Of a DNA stretch of 64,000 nt, positions 10,005 through 19,823 are shown in pieces (position 1 is the first letter of the stretch; every line of letters starts with the position of its first letter). This DNA is from Ampelocalamus luodianensis. Lineage: Eukaryota; Streptophyta; Magnoliopsida; Poales; Poaceae. A program made the position numbers and the translations under genes. The notes under the pieces are model-generated. The model saw nothing but the letters and a program-made list of their open reading frames with translations, was not told the DNA's origin and made no database searches. The stretch lies in the NCBI GenBank assembly GCA_036346255.1, contig CM070636.1:26915539-26979538 (forward strand), read 5' to 3'.

Positions 10005-12380
10005 ATGGCGGCGGCGGCGGTGTACGGTGCTGGTGGGGCGATGAAGGGCGGGAAGCTTGGGATGGAGGAGGCGAGGGACCTGCAGCTCAACCGCATCCGC
10101 ATCACCCTCTCCTCCAAGAACGTCAAGAACCTGGAGAAGGGTAATCCATTTTCTTTAGCTTCTTTTGTTTCTTGAGATCAGATCAAGTATGCCAACATCC
10201 GAAGCTGAGGTGGTATTTGTTGTTGCAGTGTGCGCTGATCTGGTGAAGGGCGCCAAGGACAAGCAGCTGCGCGTCAAGGGCCCCGTCAGGATCCCCACCA
10301 AGGTGCTCCTTATCACCACCCGCAAGTCTCCCTGCGGAGAAGGTATTGATCGCTGGCAACAACTAATGCTACTACTAGATGGCATAGAAAATGGTTACCT
10401 TCCTCGTTCGCTGTACGGCAGAGCTTGTTGGTTGGCATGGTGATAGCTTGTGCGAGATAATGTGTTGATTGGATAAGCATCCATTTGTTCTTATTGTTTG
10501 TGATAGGTTTGTTTAAGTTTAATGGTCGTTCTGCCGTAGTGCAGGTGGTTTGAAAATGTCTTGGTGGTGATTGCTGCTAGTATTTGTATGAGTAAAGTAC
10601 CTTCTAGATGTTAACTAGTGGCTTTAATCGCCAATAACTGCGCTAGTTTGATATGTAGATGTGTACGTGTTCCTTGGTATGCCTTGCTTTTTGAGACTAT
10701 TATAGGTTTGTTTCGAAATTAAGGTTGTTTTGTAACTTCCGTTTGGTGCTGGCTGTTAGTATTTTAGTTTGGCCCGGTAATTTGTCTATGTATTGCTTGT
10801 TGGATTTGTGTAAGTGGAGGTCCTGAGCTAAATCAATACTCCCTCTGGTAGACTGGTAACAAGAATTTGACCATCTGAAAGACTGAAACATGTAGTCAAA
10901 CCATTTGAAATTTGACCAACATGTTTGTATATATTTGTCCAAAAAAATACATTTTATAACATTGTTCTTATAGGCTTGACAGTTATACTATTACAAATGA
11001 AATTGGTGGTCAAAGTTATATCACTGTTCTAATATCTAAAAAAGCACATGTTTGTGACCAGAGGTAGTAACTTTTGTTAATATTATTACTCAAATTATTT
11101 TTGCAGTCCTACTGCTAAGTAGATACATACCCTCTGATTAGCAAATTTAATGAAATCTTATTGGTGTCGGACTCTACCAAAAGCACATTACTGTCTACGC
11201 AGCTGTGAGGGATAGGAGGCAAGCATAAGATAGGGTGGAGTTCAGAAAAGGGTTAATACATATCTTATTGGTGCTAAACTCTTATCAAAGGTTGACAGGC
11301 ATGTTACTGCCTAAGCAGTATTGATGGATAGTGCTTTTATTTTGTAGGCAAGCACATGATAGAGCGAGGGGTTGAGAAAAGGGTTATGCTAGTGGGATGA
11401 GCTCTAGAGGCAGCAAGCTTAGGTTATCCCTAGCTGTTGCTCTCTTCACCCGACACTAATTCAAACAAAATCTATTTTTTATTTTGGTACCACCTCTGAC
11501 TCCTAACCAGCAGAAATGTGTGCCTGGTGATGTGTGGCCTCTCGTTAGCATATTGCGGGAGAGATGCTGCAATGTAGCCCTATGTCGCCTATGTGCATGA
11601 TTTGCTGGTTGAGTTTTTGGTGGGCGCGTCACTAAAGGATTAGTGCCGGGTGGATGAGAGCAATGACCGGAGACAAACACATGGTACCAGTGTTTGATAT
11701 TCTCACAGTATTAGTGTATGGTAATCTCGCACCTATACTGTGGTCTTAAATTATTGTTACAATTTTTGTTGGGTTGCCAGTCACGACCTCATTGGAGGAC
11801 TTAGTTGCACAAGAACACAACTCACTAAACTAATAAATCAGATGATATGTCCGAAATCATCCCATGTAATTTATGATTGTGAATTAATGGACTTGTGAGT
11901 TACATGACCTGTTGACTTGTATTTGAATACTTTTGAGTGAACCATGGACCTATGTTTTTTGGCATAATTATTTCCTAGCTGTTGGGCTTCGTTAGTGAAT
12001 GCTATTTTTCTCTTACTTTAAGTTTTTTTTTTCTTTTCAGTAAATGATCTGCAGCTCAGTTTGAGCTCATAAAATGGAGATGTTAATTGTGTTAGCTTTG
12101 CCCATGAAATTTACTGCTTTCCGATGTTAGATGTTTGACTGCTAACATGTATATTTTTCTGTAAACGAAAACCTTTGTGTGGATTGGATTCAGGTGCTAA
12201 TACCAATCCTTTTTTTTTTGCTTTGTTTCTTGATCAGGAACAAACACATGGGATCGGTTTGAATTCCGCATCCACAAGAGGGTGATTGACCTCATCAGCT
12301 CCCCAGATGTTGTGAAGCAGATCACCTCCATCACGATTGAGCCGGGTGTTGAGGTCGAGGTGACGATCGCCGACGTGTAA
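10005..12380 (+). CDS. RPS20: 40S ribosomal protein S20 (uS10), three coding exons
   Basis: This is the cytosolic small-subunit ribosomal protein of the uS10 family, a component of the 40S head. Coding exons are 10005-10140, 10229-10342 and 12238-12380; both introns are phase 1 with GT/AG ends, 88 and 1895 bases long. Joined, they give 130 residues without interruption. The start reads MAAAAVYGAGGAMKGGKLGM, a grass-type N-terminal extension, then RIRITLSSKNVKNLEKVCAD, GPVRIPTKVLLITTRKSPCG, TWDRFEFRIHKRVIDL and the C-terminus EPGVEVEVTIADV. The conserved KGPVR..TK loop and HKR motif are intact. The ATG follows AAAC in good context just downstream of the TATA box and telo-box. It is the only clearly functional gene here. 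Intron 2 carries a Stowaway MITE and a duplicated segment. Confidence 0.97.
10839..11067. mobile_element. Stowaway MITE in RPS20 intron 2
   Basis: The termini CTCCCTCTGG and (inverted) CTACCTCTGG are flanked by TA on both sides (10837-10838 and 11068-11069). Length is 229 bp and the interior is AT-rich without coding capacity. This fits the Tc1/mariner-type Stowaway family, which commonly sits in introns of grass genes. It is well clear of both splice sites. Confidence 0.85.
11157..11386. repeat. Diverged tandem duplication in RPS20 intron 2
   Basis: Two neighbouring copies of about 110 bases share the order CTTATTGGTG, ACTCT..CAAA, TTACTG.CTA.GCAG, AGGCAAGCA.A.GATAG and GAAAAGGGTTA. The second copy starts near 11267. 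They differ by substitutions and short indels, so the duplication is old. Confidence 0.65.
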
Positions 12381-12718
12381 TGCCAACTTAGCAGTACTGT
12401 AGGCTGTCCTATTTTCTCTTAGAGCTCGGTTCCTATTGTTATGCTTGTAACAGACATCCAAATCGTGTAGTGGTCTGATCCTATATATGTGCGGATGTTA
12501 TGAATCTTCCATGTAAGAGGGGTGCAACTTCGCAGTTTTGCTTAGACCATCAAATTTCGTTTTGATTAAATTGTTCGGTGCTGTCGTTATTCATTAGATG
12601 CATTCTGTCCAATGAAATGTTTAGTAGCTGTTGCTCTGAGGCGTGTGCGATGTGCCCATCTCTTTTTGACAGACCGACGGTTCCTAGCCAGACAGACAAC
12701 CGTATGTTGTGTGGAGTA
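12381..12718. other. RPS20 3' UTR and downstream spacer
   Basis: T/G-rich plant 3' UTR-like sequence follows the TAA. An AATGAA hexamer at 12611 could serve as a near-upstream polyadenylation element, but grass signals are too loose to fix the site. Nothing else is seen. Confidence 0.4.
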
Positions 12719-13052
12719 TTTTTTTCAATTTAACCTTTTTTTTTTTTGTAAAAAACGCACATTTATACCCCTGCTAGTCTTATTTCCAGTTTTGGACCCA
12801 GGGGGTCGGCGCCGTGACTCACGGCGCCGAAGTGACATGACTGGCTGGCTGAGTCATGGCGCCGAGGTCCCAACCCTAGCCACCGGCGGCCGGCGTGGCC
12901 ACCGGACTAGGGTTCGGGACCCCGCGCCATGACTCACGGCGCCGGAGTAGCTTCTTCGCCGGACTCACTGCGCCGACCTCCGGGTCCAAAATCTGAAATA
13001 AGACTAGCAGTATAAATGTGCGTTTTACTGAAAAAGGGCTAAATTGAAAAAA
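12719..13052. mobile_element. Second Mutator-like MITE with nested GC palindromes
   Basis: Outer inverted repeats of about 80 bp: the left carries TTTTTCAATTTAACC, AACGCACATTTATA, CTGCTAGTCTTATTTCC and TTTTGGACCC; the right carries the complements in reverse order (GGTCCAAAAT, GAAATAAGACTAGCAG, TATAAATGTGCGTTTT, TAAATTGAAAAA). The core holds repeated GGCGCCGTGACTCACGGCGCC-like palindromes and an inverted pair CCCTAGCCACCGG/CCACCGGACTAGGG. Architecture and the TTATTTCC motif resemble the MITE at 8538. I could not find a clean 9-bp target duplication, so exact ends are approximate. Confidence 0.7.
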
Positions 13053-13308
13053 TTGATCTGAGACCATTGCGTCGAGGGCTCTACGCCTGGATTTATTTAT
13101 CGAAAGTGGAAATACATGTCGGAGATGCGGATAATAATTTAATTTCAGATTTTATTACTAGAGATGTATGAAGCGATACCAACAAAAGGTAATTTATTGC
13201 ACTTTTAAATATACTCAATAATATAATTATAATAGAATAATTCGGTTGTACAACCAATTTACAATAGGGCTCGATGAAGAACAAAAAACAGCGTAGACTT
13301 GAAGTAGC

Positions 13309-13402
13309 GTAGAACGAAGATCATGCAGCATAGCGAGTGGTCGCGCAGATGCGTCGTAGAACGAAGATCATGCAGCATAGCGAGTGGTCGCACAGATGCG
13401 TT
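13309..13402 (+). repeat. 47-bp tandem duplication
   Basis: Two adjacent copies of a 47-base unit beginning GTAGAACGAAGATCATGCAG (13309-13355 and 13356-13402), nearly identical (TCGCGC versus TCGCAC inside). A partial unit precedes them (GCGTAGACTTGAAGTA). No coding role is apparent. Confidence 0.85.
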
Positions 13403-16307
13403 GTCCAGGAATCTTATTGTCGTCCTTCCCGATGCACGTCGAGGAGAAGGGACGGCTTGGTTCGACAGTACAACCATTTAGCATAGAAGAACCGAGAGGA
13501 AGAAGAAAATGGAAAGTGTTATTTTTCAAATTGTCATTGGTCTGGACGTCTCTAGATCCTTTTAATGTCGAGTTAATTACTCTCTAATAACTGCATAATA
13601 AAGCTCATATTAAGCCACTGGTAACTGCTAATTCAAAACCAATTAATGGTAACTAAGCAGTGTTTTATCAGATCCTGATTACACACTGGTCTACAACTTC
13701 GATCACTAGTCTACAGCTTCGATCAGTGTATTTTGACTACACTCGTCGCAAGTCACGCGAATATACACTCGCGCGTACGTACGTGCATGTGTGTGATTTT
13801 AGCTATAGTTCTCCTTATATCACCCCATGTTATATGCATATGTATCGGGTGACAAAGACTCCACCTTATAAATTGTATTTTCACCACTTGGCTAGGTAAT
13901 ATAGGACTGAACCATACATACATTAAAATTTTCGGAATGAATGAGCTTTTACACGCATGAGCCCACTTCTAACTATACATTTGGCTCACCTGTACGCAGC
14001 TGGTGATCAAGCCATCAAGGTTCACATTTTCTTAATGTTTCCTCACTAGCAACATCGGGAATCGACACCGCATCTGACACTGAAATCACCGATGAAGTCC
14101 ATCCTCGGTCACGGCATTCTACCATAGGGCTGATTTATGCTAAAAGTTGAGCAAGAAGCTGAGTCATGGCTCATCAGGGGTTTCAAGGCCTCGTCGAGAC
14201 GTCGATGGTGTGTTGCCCTAGATCCGATTGGGGTTGGTGTGGCACAAGTGAGGAGATGCAAAAGAAATCAAAAGTTTTAGAGCTGCTTTTACCTTCACTA
14301 GAGGGGGAGACGGTGACGCTGGTGAGCTACAAACATGCAAGTAGGGAAGAGGCACCGGTGCAAAGTGATTTTCTCACCATTTCTCGCATCAGGGAAGAAA
14401 GTATGCCGTATCGCGCGCCTACGAGGGGTTATAAACCAGGCAAACACAGGAGGAAAACCTAGTGGGGTAATACCTAAGGAGCAGGGGCGGAGCTAGACAA
14501 AAAATGATCGAAGTTCACCACTTCAGCATACATATAACTATATATATGTATAATTTTCAAACAACATTGTTCTAAATATTAATGTGTTCGACAATTTTTA
14601 GCATCAATAATTCAACATAATCGATGACAATGTACAATGATAAAGGAAGTAGTGATCAAAATGCTTACCAAAATGAAGAAACACAACGAAAAATACGTCT
14701 TCTGACCTCTATGGCCTGAAAAAAGAATAAAATGATTTAAAATTTTCAACTAAAAAAATAGTACAATGATCAAATAAAAGTAAATACATAACCTTTTAGA
14801 ATTCATCTCTATGTTCTCTAAGTTCTGGGAGCAACGTGTCACAACATCATTGGTGACTTTCTTCATGATTACTTGCAATTTGCTTCATGAGTCGTAACCA
14901 ACTAGGCCGGTATTCCAAAAAACCCTACGTTCTAACCCTACAATTTGACAAGAATCAACAATAGTCATCATATTAAAACCCCAACTCACAAATTTAGCCC
15001 ATTTGCTTGAAAAAAATTAGAAGAATTAGGAGAAAATTAACAGTACCTTATGCTGATTTACGACTTCATCTTTGCTTGACGAGGCAATCGGCAGGCAATA
15101 AAGACTAAGAGACGCAACGGCCAGCGGGCTGTGGCCGTCGGCCGAGGTTTTTGTTCACACATTAGTGTTATGGCAATACCTAGTGTTGGCTACAATCAAA
15201 TGTTGATAATAACCCCTCTCAATTCAATATCCAAACACTTAATTTATCACATACAAATTGATGGTGCAATATGATAATTGGGGACCAAATCACTGTGCAA
15301 GTTTATCTTATTCGAAGTTTATTGTGAAAGATTGAACTTAATAAATTTAGGCACCTTGTTCATCAGATACCTATTGACCGTGTGATGGAGCACATCACAA
15401 CACTAGGCACTGGAGATGTGGAGAGTGATCATTAACATGCTTGCGAAAATAAATCACACTTACAAATAATAACCAGGATCATGCGTACGCTCAAGAAGTT
15501 AAAGTTGCAAACCAGCACCTGGTACATGCATCCAAGATCCATGCATCAATGTTAATTTGACGATATAGTTATGAAGGACAATGAATATGAATATTGAATA
15601 GAGGATCTCAGATTTTGCCCACGCTGCCAAGGCCCAACTCGCGTGCGCGCAAGGCTGCCAGCAGGCCGCTGGCGCAACGCACGCAAGGGTGCAAGCTGCT
15701 AGGCCGGCAGGCCGCTGGAGCAAGCGCGGGCTGTTGGCGCGTGCGCATGGGCCGCCAGATGTGCTGGGCTAAAAAGAGACCCGGGTGCATATTTTTTTGG
15801 TTTGGGTGCACATGTGATTTATACATACAGATGTCCACTATTTTTTTTAGATCCGGTGTCTATGACACTAGGTAGGTCTATTGGGCTCCAACTAAGGAGT
15901 CGTCTCCAATGAGTCTGAGAGTTGGAGGGGAGAAGGCCAGGGAGGATTTGAGAATGGGGAAGGCTTTGCTACCAGTAGAGAGGGAACATGAAAGTGAGTG
16001 CATCCAAGCCTCGATCAATAAGCTGTTGATTTTCCCTAAAGTTTTATCACACGATCATCTCCTATCCGTGCATATTTGCCCTAGGCTTGGCACCCAAAAC
16101 CAATGTACCTTACACACAACCAAACAAAATGGCACCAACGTTTGTTATCCACACCATTGTGCTTTGCAAACCAGTATTTTCTTGAACTAGGTGACGTGCC
16201 TTGCAGACTGCTGCGGTATTTTCTCCTAGAATCTTTCGACATCATCTCTAAGAAAATTTCTTGCGCATTACCTTTTCTGAGGAAAGTTGTACGACAATGT
16301 AGATTTA
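13403..16307. other. Intergenic stretch with no recognised gene
   Basis: An open frame at 14166-14462 (98 codons, starts MAHQGFQGLVETS, basic end) matches nothing I know and has no gene-like surroundings. From about 14474 the motif CAGGGGCGGAGCTAGAC begins a stretch that resembles the terminus of non-autonomous DNA transposons common in grasses, possibly extending to about 15150, but I cannot fix the other end. 15610-15770 is GC-rich with repeated GCAGGCCGCTGG motifs. Confidence 0.35.
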
Positions 16308-16590
16308 GGCCTTGTTTGGAAGGGCCGGGATCGACTAGGAACGACCGGGATTGGGGATTAATCCACGGGGATCATCCCGGCTGGGGATTTTTTCCCGACC
16401 CAATGCGTTTCACTGCTTGGCTAACGCCCGGGATCGAGATCCCCTCCCCCGTTCCAACCCAATCCACAGGGATAACGAGACTCGCCTCGGTCGCGTGGTT
16501 TCATCCCGTCGAGTCGCGAGCGCAGCTCCTCCGAACGGCGCCGCCTCCCCTGACTCCGGTGACGGGGACCCCGCCGCCGTCGCCGCCTCT

Positions 16591-16655
16591 TCCTCCTCCT
16601 CCTCCTCCTCCTCCTCCTCCAGTTAGTCTCCTCCTCTTCCTCCTCCTCCTCCTAC
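16591..16655 (+). repeat. (TCC)n microsatellite
   Basis: Ten TCC units from 16591 to 16620, then an interrupted second run to about 16655. It lies upstream of the SAL1-like pseudogene start and would encode serine or proline runs depending on frame, which produces misleading open frames here. Confidence 0.85.
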
Positions 16656-16767
16656 CACACGCCGCTCGCCCCCCGCCGCCGCTGCGCCCCGTCGTCCCCG
16701 CCGTCGGCATCGGCGCACCGTTGTCTCTTAGCGCGGCCGCTCCGTCGGGACGGCACGAGTGGCTTTG

Positions 16768-18058
16768 GGATTGCGCGGCGGCGGCATCGGGGAGGAAGGA
16801 GGATTACACCAAGGAGATGGAGGTGGCGGTGCGCGTGGTGCGGTGGCTCGCACCGTGCGCGCGTTCAGACTCGCTCCTCTTCTCGACTCCGCCCGTGCGT
16901 CCCACTCCAAGCTCAACCGCTCCCTGGTCACCGTCGCTGGTTCGTATTGTCTCTCCCCTTAGTTTTCCTTCCTAGTACTACTCACACCATCTTCGCACAC
17001 TAGCATGGCCTCAAAGAATTAAACACGATTAATAACGAGGATTAGTCAAACTAGAATCCTCGTGGATGCTAGTTTTGGGTGCTTGATCCTGTGGATGGCA
17101 CGATTGGATTTGTGCGTGGAGACCAATACGCTATTGCTCTTGCCTTAGTTGAAGATGGGGAAGTTGTACTTGGTGTTCTTGGGTGCCCAAATTATCCAAT
17201 GAAGAAGGAAGGGCTCAATTATCACCAATGATACTACACGTTGATGTCTAAGGTTGCTCCCCCTATTTCAGGATCCTGGCATAAGGGTTGTGTGATGTAT
17301 GCTCACAAAGGATGTGGGCAAACTTGGATGCAGCCATTGGTTCATGACTTTGGTAACCTTGATTGGCATAACTCAAGGGAGATTCGGTTATCATCCGTCA
17401 GTGATCTAGTTTCAGCAACATTCTGTGAACCTGTTGAGAAAGCCAACTCAAGCCATTCCTTGACTGCAGGACTTGCTCATAGTGTAGGCTTAAGGTCAGC
17501 TCTTAAATTTCATTGTCTATGCAGTATTCCTAACCTAGCTGATATTATTTCACTTTACATTTTCACTACTGCGAAAATTATTCCATAGATGTACATCTGG
17601 TATCTGCTAGATGGTGTCTGATGTTTCCTAGATATGATACTGATTTTACATTGCTAGCAGAACAAAATGGTGCCGGCATTTAACTCTTGTTCATTTATAG
17701 TAGTGTGTGGATTGGAAGTTTTGGCTTTTGAACACTGCTTATTGATATCTATTTTCTTGGTTTGCGTGAAGCAACCTCTGCGTGTGTACAAAGATGGTGA
17801 AATATGTTTGTAATAGCACGTGGCGATGCGAGATCTTCATGAAATTCGCTAGAGCCGGATACAAGGAGAAGATATGGGATCATGCTTGCAGGGTGGTCAT
17901 CATTCAAGAGGTGGTGGAATGATCACGAGATCTTTGGAGGCCGCCGTTAGACTTCTCGAGGGTGTTTACTTAAAGGGTTTGGATAGAGGCATAATAGCTT
18001 GTTCGGAGCGTTGCTTCATCGTAGAATTTTAGAGGTGTTGATGCAAGCGGAACTCATT
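16768..18058 (+). pseudogene. SAL1/HAL2-like 3'(2'),5'-bisphosphate nucleotidase pseudogene
   Basis: This is a decayed relative of the plant SAL1 phosphatase, which hydrolyses phosphoadenosine phosphate and belongs to the inositol monophosphatase fold family. The N-terminal part reads SGRKEDYTKEMEVAVRVVRW, then after a frameshift SHSKLNRSLVTVAG, ending at a GT donor at 16940. The next block, 17073-17494, starts FWVLDPVDGTIGFVRGDQYA; DPVDGT is the metal-binding motif. It continues with VVLGVLGCPNYPMKK, a stop (TGA), LMSKVAPP, WHNSREIRLSSVSD, FCEPVEKANSSHS and GLAHSVGL before another GT. The last block, 17772-18058, holds QPLRVYKDGE and broken pieces such as DRGIIACS. The segment between the first two blocks, which normally carries the EExxD metal motif, is missing. 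Introns are retained, so it arose by DNA duplication or capture, not retroposition. Confidence 0.85.
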
Positions 18059-18859
18059 AACACTCGTGATCCAAGCAATACGGATGCTTCTTGTTAGATG
18101 GCCTGATCTTGGCCATAGAAAGCAAATGCGAGTTTTACAAAGAATTGTTGTTTTGCCCTCGATCAAAATTTGTTTTCTTATTTTCGATATCTCTTTCTGA
18201 CTAACTCAACTTCTTTTGGTTTGGAGAATTAGTCAAGTATTCATTTCACCCGATTATGGTATGTAGAATGTAATTGTGCAATGTAGCATGATAGCTTATC
18301 GCTCATAAACAAGTTGTGACATGAGATCGATTTAACACGCTGGCTTTTGTTCATCAAGAGCATCTGTACAGGCGTTTACTAGCTGATTTGATTATAATTC
18401 TCATTTTTTTCCTTTTCTCTCCCCGCCTGTCAAGTGGTGGGCGTAAGCTCCCCAGAGCTACAGAATTGATTAAATCGGTCATCTGCAACTACTCAGCATC
18501 ATTAGCTGACAACTCAAATGTCCGAACCTTTGATTAATTGATTAAATGATCACATGATGTATTGTCTGCTAGTTTTTTTCCCTCTAGATATATTGTGCTT
18601 TTAGTTCTTCTCATTTTCTAGATGCTTGCCTTCGTATAAACTAGTTGGGTGGCCCGCGCATTTACGCGCCTAGATTTATTAAGTATCGTCCACATATTCA
18701 ATATCAGTATTTGTCGATGTTGGCTTTTCCGTGAATGATAGCTCTATTTAACTGACTATTGGGTTAGTCTTGAGATATTTCTATGCTATTAGATAGACAT
18801 CTTAAGTTATAAAAAACATTGTGCCAGAATATATCTTGACTAAACTTAATTGAAGTTTT
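18059..18859. other. Downstream of SAL1-like pseudogene; possible small MITE
   Basis: Mostly 3'-flank-like AT-rich sequence. Near 18636 the motif GGGTGGCCCGCGCATTTACGCG, with its inner CGCG..CGCG symmetry, resembles a grass transposon terminus, but no partner end is identified. Confidence 0.25.
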
Positions 18860-19140
18860 GGTAGAATTTTTTTAATTAGTGTAGTTCTTAGGGTATTATA
18901 AACACGTATTATTCATTTATAATACGTGTTTTATAAATGAATAATTTATTATGTTTTTGAATTTTATGGGTTTTAAAATTTCATTTATATTGATTTTAAT
19001 CAGTGTAGTTCTTAGGGTAGAATTTTTTTAATCAGTGTAGTTCTTAGCACTTTATTGATTTAATTTCGAATTTTGGAATATTTTATTATGTTTTTGAATT
19101 TTATGGGTTTTAAAATTTCATTTATATTGATTTTATTTTG
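18860..19140. repeat. Direct repeats and a 13-bp-stem hairpin
   Basis: A 56-base AT-rich block starting TTTATTATGTTTTTGAATTT occurs near 18948 and again near 19080. The phrase TTAATCAGTGTAGTTCTTAG (or TTAATTAGTG...) occurs three times (about 18875, 18995, 19030). An inverted repeat with arms AAACACGTATTAT/ATAATACGTGTTT lies at 18900-18931 with a six-base loop. It looks like local segment duplication in non-coding DNA. Confidence 0.75.
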
Positions 19141-19329
19141 AAATTTCTGACCACTTTTAAATTAAAAAAATTTAAATAAGTGTTATCCCCCTCCAAATCC
19201 AACCATGATCCAAACAATCAATCTTTACTCTAATCCCCCCTTGGATAGGTGGAAGAGGATTGGGTGGTGGGAGGATGAACCAATCCTCTTGAATTGTTTC
19301 TCACTTGGATAAATTTTCCCACTAGCCAA

Positions 19330-19746
19330 ACAAAAGCCTTCTTGGGTTCGTGGATCGCGCGGCGATGGTGTCCTCGGGCTCGACAACTTCAATGGGTACA
19401 ACGACCTGACCGAAATGACCCCGCGCTTGCGGCACGCACTGAGGACCCCACGTCAGACGTCCGTGCCAACGCCACCGAAGTTCGCATACAAGCCGAGGCG
19501 GCGTGTAGGGCGGACCCGCAGCCAGCGGTGGTGTGGGCTACGTCGTTGTCAGTGCACGGGCTCAACTCGCGTCCGCCGTTCTTCGAGCACCACCGGACCG
19601 ACCAGCCTGCGTCCCACTTCGCGGCGACCAAGAAGACTGGGGAGGAGATTGCACGTGTCTACAACCACATATATGGGCTCTCCCTCACCGCGCTCCGATT
19701 CTTTACTATGGTCCATGGGGGCTCCCGGACAGCAGTGGAACAAGAA
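19330..19746 (+). pseudogene. UDP-glucuronate 4-epimerase pseudogene fragment
   Basis: It matches the nucleotide-sugar epimerase that makes UDP-galacturonate for pectin, a Golgi SDR-family enzyme. Landmarks: AFLGSW (from the Rossmann-fold start), frame-shifted GDGVLGLDNFNGY, a shortened middle, then PQPAVVWATSLSVHGLNSR, RTDQPASHFAATKKTGEEIA and YNHIYGLSLTALRFFT. The SDR catalytic YxxxK appears as FAATK, so the tyrosine is replaced by phenylalanine. The glycine-rich nucleotide-binding start is incomplete, part of the middle is deleted, and the C-terminal half is absent after HGGSR. The last 152-codon frame is open by chance. It sits 1.3 kb beyond the SAL1-like pseudogene. Confidence 0.85.
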
Positions 19747-19823
19747 ATTTAGGAGACACGGTGCAAATTTAGAGTGTAAAAAAAACTAAGATATAACGTG
19801 ATTCAACAGTCAATATAACTAAT

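Noticed and set aside
14166..14462. 98-codon frame as a gene
   Set aside because: No recognisable domain, no promoter or splice context and no homologue known to me; length is within chance for this region.
16103..16975. A 290-codon open frame on the plus strand
   Set aside because: It is a chance fusion: unrelated upstream sequence, a (TCC)n proline run and one frame of the SAL1-like first exon. It runs out of the family match after a frameshift.
19294..19752. Functional epimerase-like small protein (152 codons open)
   Set aside because: The frame keeps only part of the enzyme, has lost the dinucleotide-binding start and the catalytic tyrosine, and stops before the substrate-binding half.
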